A stretch of 61,995 nt of DNA from JAWXBK01 sp034439975 (GCA_034439975.1 JAWXBK010000139.1:1-61995), one strand, 5' to 3'; shown: positions 34,318 to 43,492, counted from the stretch's first letter. Notes: generated by a model not told the origin, from the letters alone. Made by a program: numbers and translations.

Positions 34318-35756
34318 CGATTGCCACCCGGCTTGAATCCGGGTGGCAAACTGCCGCCTGCGCCGCCGCCCATGCCGCCGCCCATACCACCGCCGGGCAT
34401 TCCGCCGCCGCCGCCGAACAGGGCGCCGAGGCCCGAACGCATCAGGCCTTTTTTGCCGAGCTTGCCCATCTGCTTCATCAACCGTGCCATCTCCTGATGC
34501 TGTTTCAGGAGCTTGTTCACGTCGGCGACTGTCGTGCCCGAGCCCGACGCGATGCGGCGCTTGCGCGAAGCCTTGATCAGGTCCGGCTTGCGCCGTTCGC
34601 CGCGCGTCATCGACGAGAGGATCGCGCGCTGGCGACGGATCGCACCGTCATCGACCTTGTGCGTCGCCATCTGCTTCTGGATATTCTTGACGCCGGGCAG
34701 CATGCCCGCGATGCCGCCGAGCCCGCCCATTTTTTCGAGCTGGTCAAGCTGCTGGGCGAGATCGTCGAGATCGAATTCGCCTTTCTGCATCTTGCGCGCG
34801 AGCTTTTCGGCTTCGTCGCGTTCGATGGTCTCGGCCGCGCGTTCGACCAGGCCAACGACGTCGCCCATGCCGAGAATGCGGCCGGCGATCCGTTCGGGAT
34901 GGAACGGTTCGAGCGCATCGACCTTTTCGCCGGTGCCGATGAACTTGATCGGCGCACCCGTGACCGCGCGCATCGAGAGCGCCGCACCGCCGCGCGCATC
35001 GCCATCGACGCGCGTCAGCATGATGCCGGTAACGCCGACCCGTTCCTTGAAGTTCTGCGCGACGGTGACCGCGTCCTGGCCGGTCATCGCATCGGCGACG
35101 AGCAACGTTTCGGTCGGCTTTGTCGCATCGGCGATCGCGGCGATCTCGTCCATCAGATCGTCGTCGATATGAAGCCGCCCCGCGCTGTCGAGCAGCAGGA
35201 TGTCGAACCCGCCGAGTTTCGCCGTGGTTAGCGCCCGCTTCGCGATCGACAGCGGCGGTTCGCCGGCCACGATGTTCAGCGTCGTGACACTCGTCTGTTC
35301 GCCGAGCACCGCCAACTGATGCTGCGCTGCCGGCCGCCTGGTATCGAGCGAAGCCATCAGCACGCGCTTGTTGTCGCGCGATGTGAGGCGAAGGCCGAGC
35401 TTCGCCGTCGAGGTCGTCTTGCCGGAGCCCTGCAATCCGACCATCAACACAACGACCGGTGCGGGCGCATTGAGATTGAGTGCCTCGCCGGTGCCGCCGA
35501 GCGCCTCGATCAGGTTGTCGTGCACGATCTTCACGACCATCTGGCCGGGCGTGATGCTCTTCAGCACGGCCTCGCCGACCGCCGCCTCGCCCACCTTTGC
35601 GATGAAATCACGTGCGACCGGCAGCGCCACGTCGGCCTCGAGCAACGCGATGCGCACTTCGCGGAGCGCTGCGTCCACGTCGGATTCCGCGAGTGCGCCG
35701 CGCCGCGTCAGGCGGTCGAACACCCCGGTCAGTTTTTCCGACAACGCTTCGAACAT
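34314..35756 (-). CDS. ffh: Signal recognition particle protein Ffh
   Basis: SRP54 GTPase that targets membrane proteins with 4.5S RNA; 480 aa. NG domain with GLQGSGKTTSTAKL, DTRRPAAQHQL, LLDSAGRLHID, TRVDGDARGGAAL and GTGEKVDALEPF; M domain from about residue 325, ending in a Gly/Met-rich tail (FGGGGGMPGGGMGGG) after the signal-binding region. I use the ATG at 35756 (MFEALSEKLTGVFDRL), as an upstream extension has no homology. Confidence 0.96.
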   Translation of the reverse strand: MFEALSEKLTGVFDRLTRRGALAESDVDAALREVRIALLEADVALPVARDFIAKVGEAAVGEAVLKSITPGQMVVKIVHDNLIEALGGTGEALNLNAPAPVVVLMVGLQGSGKTTSTAKLGLRLTSRDNKRVLMASLDTRRPAAQHQLAVLGEQTSVTTLNIVAGEPPLSIAKRALTTAKLGGFDILLLDSAGRLHIDDDLMDEIAAIADATKPTETLLVADAMTGQDAVTVAQNFKERVGVTGIMLTRVDGDARGGAALSMRAVTGAPIKFIGTGEKVDALEPFHPERIAGRILGMGDVVGLVERAAETIERDEAEKLARKMQKGEFDLDDLAQQLDQLEKMGGLGGIAGMLPGVKNIQKQMATHKVDDGAIRRQRAILSSMTRGERRKPDLIKASRKRRIASGSGTTVADVNKLLKQHQEMARLMKQMGKLGKKGLMRSGLGALFGGGGGMPGGGMGGGMGGGAGGSLPPGFKPGGNR

Positions 35757-36303
35757 GCTCGCTCCGTACTCCGTCCGCTGCCTTGTTTCCCGAGCGCCGG
35801 CCAACATTACGGCCGGCGTTATGCCAAACGCAGAACACGCCCGTGCGCGATACTCGCGGCGCGCCGGTCAGCCGGCGCAAAACCAAAAACCGTCCGCCCA
35901 AGTGCAAAACGCGCCCATGCGCGATACTCGCGGCGCGCCGGTCAGCCGGCGCAAAACCAAAAACCGTCCGCCCAAATGCAGAACGCGCCCGTGCGCGATA
36001 CTCGCGGCGCGCCGGTCAGCCGGCGCAAAACCAAAAACCGTCCGCCCAAATGCAGAACGCGCCCGTGCGCGATACTCGCGGACGGGCGGGGCCCCTCGGG
36101 ACCGGGAAGAACAGGGGTTCTTGCCGGAAGGCGGGCGGAACTTAGACGGCGGGGGTCAGAGGGTCAAGCCGGGGGAACCGGGGCCTGCCGGGCCGGTTCT
36201 GACCATAGGGGGCGGCCGGAGAGGCCACTTTCCGCCGCTTGCGCGGCTCAGCCGCGCGCCGCCATATTGCCGGCCCTTTATCGACGATGCACCGGGAGAT
36301 CCG
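35757..36303. other. 547-base divergent region between ffh and aacS
   Basis: No gene. From the ffh side it has an 8-bp perfect hairpin at 35795-35818 (CGCCGGCC paired with GGCCGGCG), then a 74-bp tandem repeat array to about 36080, then a G-rich stretch (36081-36290) up to the aacS ribosome site. Open frames cross the whole region only because the repeats lack stops. Confidence 0.75.
35822..36080. repeat. 74-bp tandem repeat array, about 3.5 units
   Basis: The anchor TGCGCGATACTCGCGG recurs at 35844, 35918, 35992 and 36066, exactly 74 bases apart, with only a few substitutions between units (A/G changes near the CGCCCGTG segment). Each full unit contains a 7-bp hairpin (GCGCCGG-TCAG-CCGGCGC) followed by an A-rich AAAACCAAAAACCG stretch. 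The last unit breaks off after the anchor. Since 74 is not a multiple of 3, this is not a protein repeat. Confidence 0.9.
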
Positions 36304-38377
36304 ATGGCGAGCCCCAGCAAGCCCAATCCGGGGGCCAATCCGCCGGGCACCAACCCGCCCGGCAACCCGCCGACGGTGCATGCGCCGGGTGAGCCGATGT
36401 GGCGCCCAAATGAGACACGGCTGCGCGAGGCCGAGACGACCCGCTTCATCGGCCAGTTGCTGCATCGCCAGCATGTCGCGCTGTCGGATTTCGATTCACT
36501 CTGGCAATGGTCGGTCGAGCATCCGGCGATCTTCTGGCGCGAGCTGTGGGACTTCGCCGGCATCGTCGGCGATCCGGGCAGCGAGCCTTATCTGGTCGAC
36601 GGCGACAGGATGCCGGGCGCGCGGTTCTTCCCGAAGGCGAAACTCAACTACGCAGAAAATCTGCTTGCCGGCATCGACAAGCTCGATCCCGAGGGCGATG
36701 CGATCGTCTTTCGCGGCGAGAACAAAATCGAGCGCCGGCTCTCGCGGCGCGACTTCCGCAAACTGGTGGCGCAGCTCGCAGCCGCCATGCGCGCGATGGG
36801 TATCAAGCCGGGCGATCGCGTCGCCGGCTATCTGCCGAATATGCCCGAAACCATCGCCGCCTGCCTCGCGACCGCCGCGATCGGCGCGGTCTGGTCGTCC
36901 TGCTCGCCCGATTTCGGACCGCAGGGCGTACTCGACCGGTTCGGCCAGATCGAACCGAAACTGCTGATCTGCGCGGACGGCTATTTCTATAACGGCAAGG
37001 CGCATGACAGCCTCGCGCGCGTCGGCGAAATCCTGCCGAGCCTGAAGAGCGTCGAGCGGGTGCTGGTCGTGCCCTATACGCGCGACAACCCGCCCTCGGG
37101 ATCAGCCTTTGGGGCCTTGCCGGAGAAGCTGCGCCCAAAGGCGATGATGCTCGCCGAATTCATTGCGCCGCATAAAGGCGATGCGATCGAATTCCGGCGC
37201 GGCGATTTCAATGCGCCGTTGTTCATCATGTATTCCTCGGGCACGACCGGCGTTCCGAAATGCATCGTGCATGGCGCGGGCGGCACGCTCCTCCAGCATG
37301 TGAAGGAACATCGCCTCCATTGCGACATCCGCGCCGAAGATCGCGTGTTCTACTTCACGACCTGCGGCTGGATGATGTGGAACTGGCTGATCTCGGCGCT
37401 CGCGTCGGGTGCGACGCTGCTGCTCTACGATGGATCGCCGTTTCACCCGTCGGGCCATGCTTTGTTCGATTTCGCCGCCGACGAAGGCTGCAGTTTCTTC
37501 GGCACGTCGGCGAAGTTCATCGATGCCTGCAACAAGGCGGAGCTGCGCCCCGCATCGACGCACGACCTCTCGGCACTGCGCGCGATCGCGTCGACCGGTT
37601 CGCCGCTGCTGCCGGAGGGTTTCGATTTCATCTACGAGCATGTGAAGCAGGATGTCTGCCTCTCCTCGATCTCGGGCGGCACCGACATCGTCTCCTGTTT
37701 CGTGCTCGGCAATCCGACCGGGCCGGTCTGGCGCGGCGAGATCCAGGCGCGCGGGCTCGGCATGAAGGTCGAAGTGTGGAACGACGAGGGCCAGCCGGTG
37801 CATGAGGAAAAGGGCGAACTGGTTTGCGCCGCGCCTTTTCCCTCGATGCCAATCGGATTCTGGAACGACGATGACGGGAAGAAATATCGCGCCGCCTATT
37901 TCCGAGCGCTTCCCCGGCATCTGGCATCACGGCGACTATGCCGAGATCACGGCGCATGGTGGCATCGTCATCTATGGCCGCTCGGATGCGGTGCTCAATC
38001 CCGGCGGTGTCAGAATCGGCACCGCGGAGATCTATCGCCAGGTCGAGCGACTGCCCGAGATCGCCGAGAGCCTGGTAATCGGACAGGACTGGGAGGGCGA
38101 TCAGCGTGTCGTCCTGTTCGTGCGCATGCAGCCGAACGAAAAATTCACCGATGCGCTCGCGGATCATATCCGCAACAGCATTCGTGCCAATGCGACGCCG
38201 CGCCATGTGCCGGCGAAGATCGTTGCCGTCGCCGACATTCCGCGCACGCGCTCGGGCAAGATCACCGAGCTTGCGGTGCGCGACGTGGTCCATGGGCGCG
38301 CGGTCAAGAACCGCGAGGCGCTCGCCAATCCCGAAGCGCTCGATCTGTTTCGCGATCTGCCGCAACTGAAGGATTGA
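36304..38377 (+). pseudogene. aacS: Acetoacetyl-CoA synthetase, single-base frameshift
   Basis: ANL-superfamily ligase that activates acetoacetate with ATP and CoA; about 690 aa if the frame is restored. A GGGAGA ribosome site precedes the ATG. The first part shows FPKAKLNYAENLL, the ATP loop MYSSGTTGVPKCIVH and FYFTTCGWMMWN. Homology runs in one frame to KKYRAAYF and continues one base later with ERFPGIWHHGDYAE, YGRSDAVLNPGGVRIG and the catalytic lysine loop RTRSGKITE. The break is one extra C at 37902-37903 (TTTCCGAG for expected TTTCGAG). All domains beyond are intact, so this is a recent mutation or a sequencing error. Confidence 0.85.
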
Positions 38378-38506
38378 GCCCGCGGCGAGGGCCGCCGGAG
38401 GTTCGCGGCGCTCGGCCCGAGCCGGCAAAGGGCGACCGCCCCTCCCGCATGGCATCGGGACGGCCTAAGATCGGACCAGGCCTGCTGTTTCGCTCCGGAA
38501 AAACGC

Positions 38507-38641
38507 ATGAGCTTTCGACACTGGATCATCGGCATCATCTTGGCGCTCGGCCTCTGGATCGCCTGGAACCTGTTCGTGCACCAGGAGATCGGCGGGGCGC
38601 TGCGGCCGATCACCTGGGTGATGGAACAACTGGGTCGCTAG
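38507..38641 (+). CDS. Small single-pass membrane protein (44 aa)
   Basis: Short gene between aacS and the OsmC gene. The product is 44 aa, with a short basic N-terminus (MSFRHW), one hydrophobic segment at about residues 7-24 rich in Ile/Leu/Trp, and a short amphipathic tail ending MEQLGR. GGAA lies about 8 bases before the ATG. The clean membrane-protein composition supports translation; function unknown. Confidence 0.5.
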   Translation: MSFRHWIIGIILALGLWIAWNLFVHQEIGGALRPITWVMEQLGR

Positions 38642-38668
38642 GCGCGCCCCGTCACTGAGAGAAAATCC

Positions 38669-39145
38669 ATGAGCGGCCGCACGCATCGCTACGAGATCGG
38701 TCTCAACTGGACCGGCAACGACGGCAAGGGCACGGTGGATTATCGCGCCTATCGCCGGGATCACGAGATCACCGCAGCCGGCAAGGCGCCGCTCGCCGCA
38801 TCCTCCGATCCGGCTTTTCGCGGCGATCGCACGCGGTGGAATCCCGAAGAGATGCTGGTCGCCGCGATCGCGTCCTGCCACATGCTGTGGTTCCTGCATC
38901 TCGCATCGGATGCCGGGATCGTCGTGACCGATTACCGCGATCAACCGCGCGGCACGATGGCGGAGGACGAAGACGGCGCCGGACGGTTTACCGAGGTCGT
39001 CCTGCACCCGACGGTAATTGTGCGCGGCGATGTCGATCCGACCGTCGCGGCACAGCTTCATCATACCGCGCATGAGAAATGCTTCATCGCGAACTCGGTC
39101 AATTTTCCGGTGCGATGCGAGCCGAGCCTGCAGCGCGACGGATAG
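38669..39145 (+). CDS. OsmC family peroxiredoxin-like protein
   Basis: OsmC/Ohr-type thiol peroxidase family, 158 aa. The two redox Cys are in IASCHMLWFLHLAS and HEKCFIANSVNFPV, the standard pair, with WNPEEMLVAA before the first. It probably reduces organic hydroperoxides. 27 bases after the small membrane gene. Confidence 0.9.
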   Translation: MSGRTHRYEIGLNWTGNDGKGTVDYRAYRRDHEITAAGKAPLAASSDPAFRGDRTRWNPEEMLVAAIASCHMLWFLHLASDAGIVVTDYRDQPRGTMAEDEDGAGRFTEVVLHPTVIVRGDVDPTVAAQLHHTAHEKCFIANSVNFPVRCEPSLQRDG

Positions 39146-39160
39146 CGGGCGCGCGGGCGC

Positions 39161-40027
39161 CTAGCCGCCGATGAACCGGCGCCAGTCGCTCTTCGGCGTC
39201 AATCCGAGAATGCGTTCGGCGCGCGAGATATCGTAGATCGAGGCGTGTGGATTGCTTCTATAGAGCAGGGGGTTGCGGATCTCCGGCAGCCGACCGAATT
39301 TTTGTTCGACGAGGGTCAGCGTCGGCTCCGGCGCATACATGTCGCGCGCGCCGATGAAAAAACAATCGTAAGCCGGTCCGTCATAGTCGAGTGCGAGGCG
39401 GATCGCCTCGGCGACATCACGGCCCTCGACATAGAGCCAGAACCAGGGATCGTGGCCTTCCTCCCGCCGCGTGCGCATCAGATCTTCCATGCCCGGCACG
39501 TAGACGCTGGTCGGACGCAACGCGACGATCTGCATGTCGCCGCGGCGCACGAAGGCGCGGGCAAGTTCCTCGACAACCAGCTTGCTGACGCCGTACCCGT
39601 CGACCGGCAAAAGCGGATGCTGTTCGTCGATCGGCAGATAGAGCGGACAGATGGGCGGCGCATCGGACAGGTTCATCAGCCCGACCGCACTTTCGCTCGA
39701 CAGCAGGACGACCTTCCGGATACCGGCCTCCCTCGCCGCCTGCAGCACGTTCCAGGTGCCGACGGTGTTCAGCGCATAGATTTCGTCCTGACGCGGATGG
39801 ATCTGGAGCGCGGCCAGATGAACGACCGCGCTGCAGCCCTTGAACGCTTCGCGCAGCGTGTCGATCGCCATCACGTCCGCCTGGCGGTGATCGGCGCTCT
39901 TGCCCGGCGCGACAGAGGGCGGCGCGATGTCGAGCAGCCGCAGCGCGCGCGTCGGCGCGAGCAGGCGGCTGGTCTCCTGCCCGATCATCCCCAAAGCCCC
40001 GGTTATCGCAACGGCGCCATCCTGCAT
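39161..40027 (-). CDS. NAD-dependent epimerase/dehydratase family protein
   Basis: Extended SDR protein, 288 aa. The cofactor loop is ITGALGMIGQ (a GxxGxxG variant), the active-site Ser lies in VLLSSESAVG and the YxxxK motif is YGVSK. The C-terminal region with RFIGG is short. Similar to UDP-sugar epimerases or uronate dehydrogenase-type enzymes; the substrate cannot be read. Divergent from the aminotransferase gene. Confidence 0.82.
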   Translation of the reverse strand: MQDGAVAITGALGMIGQETSRLLAPTRALRLLDIAPPSVAPGKSADHRQADVMAIDTLREAFKGCSAVVHLAALQIHPRQDEIYALNTVGTWNVLQAAREAGIRKVVLLSSESAVGLMNLSDAPPICPLYLPIDEQHPLLPVDGYGVSKLVVEELARAFVRRGDMQIVALRPTSVYVPGMEDLMRTRREEGHDPWFWLYVEGRDVAEAIRLALDYDGPAYDCFFIGARDMYAPEPTLTLVEQKFGRLPEIRNPLLYRSNPHASIYDISRAERILGLTPKSDWRRFIGG

Positions 40028-40127
40028 CGAACGATCCCCTTCAGAACCTGGCTGCGATACTGCGCAGCAATGGCGACCGAGATTAGCGGCAAAGGATGGC
40101 GCGCCGATACGCGAGAAACCAGGCCCA

Positions 40128-40177
40128 CATCGCAGGCTGGCATCGCAGGCTGGTATCCCGGGCCAAGCTCGGGCAAT
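40128..40177. repeat. 13-bp tandem duplication plus degenerate REP half-unit
   Basis: CATCGCAGGCTGG occurs twice in a row (40128-40140, 40141-40153) and runs into a degenerate copy of the REP half-unit (TATCCCGGG-CCAAG-CTCGGGCAA pattern, 40154-40177). It ends 11 bases before the aminotransferase start, so the remnant lies in its leader. Confidence 0.5.
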
Positions 40178-40188
40178 CTCGCGGCACC

Positions 40189-41370
40189 ATGACGCTCGCC
40201 ATCAATCCCAATCTCGGCCGCGTGGTCGAGCCGCCGATCGCCGAAGCCTATGGCTGGGTCGATGGAAGAAGCTTTCCCGGTGCGAAACCGCTGATCGACG
40301 TCTGCCAGGCGGTGCCCGGCTATCCACCGCCCGAGGCGCTGACCGATCATCTGGCGCAGGTCGTGAAGCGGCCCGTCACCGCGCGCTACACCGACATCGA
40401 AGGCATCGAACCGCTGCGCGCGGCGCTCGCGCGCGACATCTCCGCCGCCTATGGCGGCCCGGTCGCGCCCGAGCAGGTGCTGATCGCGGCCGGCTGCAAC
40501 CAGGCCTTCTGCCTGACCTTGCTCGCGCTCGCGAAGCCGGGCGACGAGGTCATCCTGCCGCTGCCCTGGTACTTCAACAACAAGATGTGGCTTGACATGC
40601 AGGGCGTCACGGCGGTGCCGCTGCCGTTCCGGCCCGAGCAGGGCGGCGTGCCCGATGTCGCCGATGCCGCGGCCGCGATCACCGACAAGACGCGCGCGAT
40701 CGTGCTGATCTCGCCGAATAACCCGACCGGCGCGCTCTATCCGGCCGAAACGATCCGCGCCTTCTTCGATCTGGCGCGCGAACGCAACATCGCGCTGGTG
40801 ATCGACGAGACCTATCGCGACTTTCTCGGCCACGAAGGCCGTTCGCACGATCTCTTCCGCGACGCAGATTGGCCCGCGGCTTTGGTACATCTCTACAGTT
40901 TCTCGAAAGTCTTTTGCCTGACCGGCTATCGCGTCGGCGCGGTCGTCGCCGACCGCGCGCTGATCGCGCAGATCGCCAAGGCGATGGACACAATCGCGAT
41001 CTGCGCGCCGCGTATCGGCCAGGAGGCAGCGCTCTGGGGTTTGCAGCATCTCGGCGAGTGGCGCGTCGGCAACCGCATGATGATGCGCGCCCGGCTCGAG
41101 ACATTCGAGACGGCGATGCGACGCAACGACAACGGCTATCGCATCGTCTCGGCCGGCGCCTATTTCGCCTATGTCGCGCATCCGTTCGGGGAACGCCCGG
41201 CAGCGCAGGTGGCACGGCGCCTTGCCGATGAGCAGAACCTGCTCAGCCTGCCGGGCTCGATGTTTGGCGCGGGCCAGGAATCGTATCTGCGCTTTGCGTT
41301 TGCGAATGTCGCCGCCGAGATCATGCCGGCGATCGCCGAGCGCCTCGCCGCCGACACCGCGCGGGGATAG
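40189..41370 (+). CDS. PLP-dependent class I/II aminotransferase
   Basis: Fold-type I aminotransferase, 393 aa. The AATase-like pattern is clear: AAGCNQAFCLTLLAL, LPWYFNNKMWLDM, LISPNNPTGALYP, VIDETYRDF and the PLP-lysine HLYSFSKVFCLTGYRVG. The substrate is unknown. The ATG at 40189 fits the family start; a longer frame to 40096 crosses the repeat remnant. Downstream are two EamA transporters and a second aminotransferase, so an amino-acid or amine pathway is likely. Confidence 0.88.
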   Translation: MTLAINPNLGRVVEPPIAEAYGWVDGRSFPGAKPLIDVCQAVPGYPPPEALTDHLAQVVKRPVTARYTDIEGIEPLRAALARDISAAYGGPVAPEQVLIAAGCNQAFCLTLLALAKPGDEVILPLPWYFNNKMWLDMQGVTAVPLPFRPEQGGVPDVADAAAAITDKTRAIVLISPNNPTGALYPAETIRAFFDLARERNIALVIDETYRDFLGHEGRSHDLFRDADWPAALVHLYSFSKVFCLTGYRVGAVVADRALIAQIAKAMDTIAICAPRIGQEAALWGLQHLGEWRVGNRMMMRARLETFETAMRRNDNGYRIVSAGAYFAYVAHPFGERPAAQVARRLADEQNLLSLPGSMFGAGQESYLRFAFANVAAEIMPAIAERLAADTARG

Positions 41371-41376
41371 ACGAGC

Positions 41377-41405
41377 CCTCTCCCCGTTTCGGGGGAGAGG
41401 TTTTT
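41377..41405 (+). terminator. Rho-independent terminator after the first aminotransferase gene
   Basis: CCTCTCCCC (41377-41385) pairs with GGGGAGAGG (41392-41400) around a 6-base loop, followed by five T residues. It begins 7 bases after the aminotransferase stop. A similar CCTCTCCCC hairpin occurs at 55499-55527. Confidence 0.85.
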
Positions 41406-41464
41406 AAGTCTGTTCGTCAGCGCCCGGCCGGCGCTGCTCGCAAGGCAGCCATGCGGACTGCGGC

Positions 41465-41494
41465 TTGGTGGGCGTTGCGGCGCCTCCCTAGAAT
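41465..41494 (+). promoter_or_regulatory. Candidate promoter of EamA gene 1
   Basis: TTGGTG (41465-41470) and TAGAAT (41489-41494) with an 18-base spacer; the GTG start is 28 bases after the -10. The element TCCCTAGAATGCCGCCCGG (41485-41503) is repeated exactly in front of EamA gene 2. Confidence 0.55.
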
Positions 41495-41521
41495 GCCGCC
41501 CGGCCGCCGCAAAGGTGATCC

Positions 41522-42424
41522 GTGCCCATACCGCTGATCTACTTCATCACCGTCGTGATCTGGGGTTGCTCCTGGTACGCGATGTATTTCCAGGTGGGCG
41601 TCGTGCCGGTCGAACAGTCGATCGCCTATCGCTTCCTGCTGGCCGGCGCGCTGTTGTTGGTCTTCTGTCTCGCGACCAAACGCCGTCTGAAATTTCCGGC
41701 GCGCGATCATCTCGCCTTCGCGGCGCAGGGCGTCCTGCTGTTCGCGACGAACTATCTTTTGTTCTATTACGCGCTGCCGTTTCTGCCGACGGGTATTCTC
41801 GCCGTCTGCTTCTCGACGATCCTGGTGATGAACATCTTCAACGGCATGATCCTGTTCGGTCACCGCTCGGAGCGGGCGGTCGGCATCGGCGCCGTGTTCG
41901 GTCTCGCCGGAATCGGGTTGTTGTTCCTGCCGGAATTCGATCGCATCGAAGCCGGCCATGGCGCGCTGATCGGTCTCGGCCTGTCGCTCGCAGCCACCTA
42001 TGCCGCCTCACTCGGCAATATGGTGAGCGTGCGGCACAAGGCGTCGTCCGTTCCGGTCTTCTCGTCGACCGCCTGGGGCATGATCTATGGCGGGCTCGGC
42101 ACATTGGTCTATGCCCTGCTCGTGGCACCGGATTTCACGTTCGATCCGCGGGCGCCCTATGTCCTTTCGATGCTGTACCTCTCGCTGCTGGCGTCGGTTG
42201 TCGCCTTCACCGGCTATCTCACATTGGTGCAGCGGATCGGGGCCGACCGGGCGGCCTATGCGACCGTGCTCTTTCCGGTGATCGCGCTGGCGCTCTCGAC
42301 AGTCTTTGAGGGTTACCACTGGACCTGGCCGGCGGTCGTCGGGGTGCTGCTGGTCATCGTTGGCAACATCATCGTGCTGCGGCGACCGAGATCCCTGCCG
42401 GCGGCCGGGCTCGCGCGACCCTGA
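41522..42424 (+). CDS. EamA/DMT family transporter (copy 1)
   Basis: Inner-membrane drug/metabolite transporter, 300 aa, with two EamA repeats and ten predicted helices. It starts with a GTG. Family signs are VEQSIAYRFLLAGALLLVFC, the FSTILVMNIFNGMILFG segment and the second-repeat LVQRIGADRAAYATVLFPVIALALSTVFEG. About the same length as its neighbour and very similar throughout, so they are tandem duplicates. Substrate unknown; flanking aminotransferases suggest amino-acid-like export. Confidence 0.9.
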   Translation: MPIPLIYFITVVIWGCSWYAMYFQVGVVPVEQSIAYRFLLAGALLLVFCLATKRRLKFPARDHLAFAAQGVLLFATNYLLFYYALPFLPTGILAVCFSTILVMNIFNGMILFGHRSERAVGIGAVFGLAGIGLLFLPEFDRIEAGHGALIGLGLSLAATYAASLGNMVSVRHKASSVPVFSSTAWGMIYGGLGTLVYALLVAPDFTFDPRAPYVLSMLYLSLLASVVAFTGYLTLVQRIGADRAAYATVLFPVIALALSTVFEGYHWTWPAVVGVLLVIVGNIIVLRRPRSLPAAGLARP

Positions 42425-42475
42425 TTTTCGCGGCGTGCAATCGCAACCCGCATCGATGTCATTGTCTGGCCGGGC

Positions 42476-42505
42476 TTGGACGATTCGCAGGCGCTTCCCT
42501 AGAAT
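42476..42505 (+). promoter_or_regulatory. Candidate promoter of EamA gene 2
   Basis: TTGGAC (42476-42481) and TAGAAT (42500-42505) with the same 18-base spacer as gene 1's promoter and the same 19-base block TCCCTAGAATGCCGCCCGG (42496-42514). Confidence 0.55.
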
Positions 42506-42541
42506 GCCGCCCGGGCGAAGGCCGCCCCCGCAGGTAGACCC

Positions 42542-43441
42542 GTGCCCACATCGTTTCTCTACATCGTCGCCGTCCTGATCGGGGGCGTGTCGTGGTTCCC
42601 GATCCTGTTCCAGCTCGGCGTCGTGCCGGTCGAACAATCGATCGCCTACCGGTTCCTGTTGTCCGGCGCGCTGATGCTGCTCTTCTGCCTCGCGACCGGA
42701 CGCCAGCTGACATTCACGGCGCGTCAGCATCTGTCCTTTGCAGCGCAGGGGATCGTGCTGTTCACGGCCTGCTTTCTGCTGTTCTTCTATGCCTTGTCTT
42801 ATCTCGCAAGCGGGCTCCTTTCCGTCATTTACTCCACGATCCTCGTGATGAACATCGTGAACGGCATGATCTTCTTCGGACACCGCTCCGACCGCGCCGT
42901 CGGCATCGGCGCCGCGCTCGGGCTGGTCGGCATCGCGCTGGTGTTCTCGCCCGAAATCGTCCGCTTCGAAGCGGGCCAGGGCGCGTTGATCGGGCTCGGC
43001 CTTGCGCTTGGGGCGACCTATGCCGCGTCGCTCGGCAACATGGTGAGCGTCTATCACAAGGCGGCGGACCTGCCGGTGATTTCGACGACCGCCTGGGCCA
43101 TGACCTATGGCGGGATCTTCACCTTTCTCATTGCGCTCGTCGTGGCGCCCGATTTCACCTTCGATCCGCGTCTGCCTTATGTCGGATCGCTGCTGTTCCT
43201 GGTGCTGGCCGTAACGGTCATCGCGTTCACCGCCTATCTTGCGCTGGTGCAAAGGATCGGCGCCGACCGCACGGCCTACATCCCCGTCATCGTCCCGGTG
43301 ATGGCACTGGGACTGTCGGTGCTCTTTGAGGATTACCGCTGGGGCTGGGTCGAGGCTGTGGGCGTGCTGCTGGTGATCGTCGGCAATGTGATCGTCCTCA
43401 AGGCGCCGAAGCCTTTGCCCGCGATGCAACCCGCACAGTAG
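42542..43441 (+). CDS. EamA/DMT family transporter (copy 2)
   Basis: Second EamA transporter, 299 aa, starting with GTG at 42542. It shares GVVPVEQSIAYRFLL, ILVMNIVNGMIFFGHRS, ATYAASLGNMVSV, LVQRIGADR and the C-terminal GVLLVIVGNVIVL with copy 1. Differences cluster in the helices. It has its own promoter, duplicated with the gene. Confidence 0.9.
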   Translation: MPTSFLYIVAVLIGGVSWFPILFQLGVVPVEQSIAYRFLLSGALMLLFCLATGRQLTFTARQHLSFAAQGIVLFTACFLLFFYALSYLASGLLSVIYSTILVMNIVNGMIFFGHRSDRAVGIGAALGLVGIALVFSPEIVRFEAGQGALIGLGLALGATYAASLGNMVSVYHKAADLPVISTTAWAMTYGGIFTFLIALVVAPDFTFDPRLPYVGSLLFLVLAVTVIAFTAYLALVQRIGADRTAYIPVIVPVMALGLSVLFEDYRWGWVEAVGVLLVIVGNVIVLKAPKPLPAMQPAQ

Positions 43442-43492
43442 ATTGGCCCCGCTTCGACACTCGCCATCCGATTCTTCGAAAGCCATCCCGCC

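Noticed and set aside
35822..36080. CRISPR array
   Set aside because: Units are contiguous 74-bp copies with no unique spacers, and no cas genes are nearby.
35368..36303. Long open frame leading into acetoacetyl-CoA synthetase
   Set aside because: Runs antisense to ffh and through the non-coding 74-bp repeats; the real start is the ATG at 36304 with a ribosome site.
39245..40192. 315-codon plus-strand open frame
   Set aside because: Antisense to the epimerase gene with its YxxxK and nucleotide-binding motifs.
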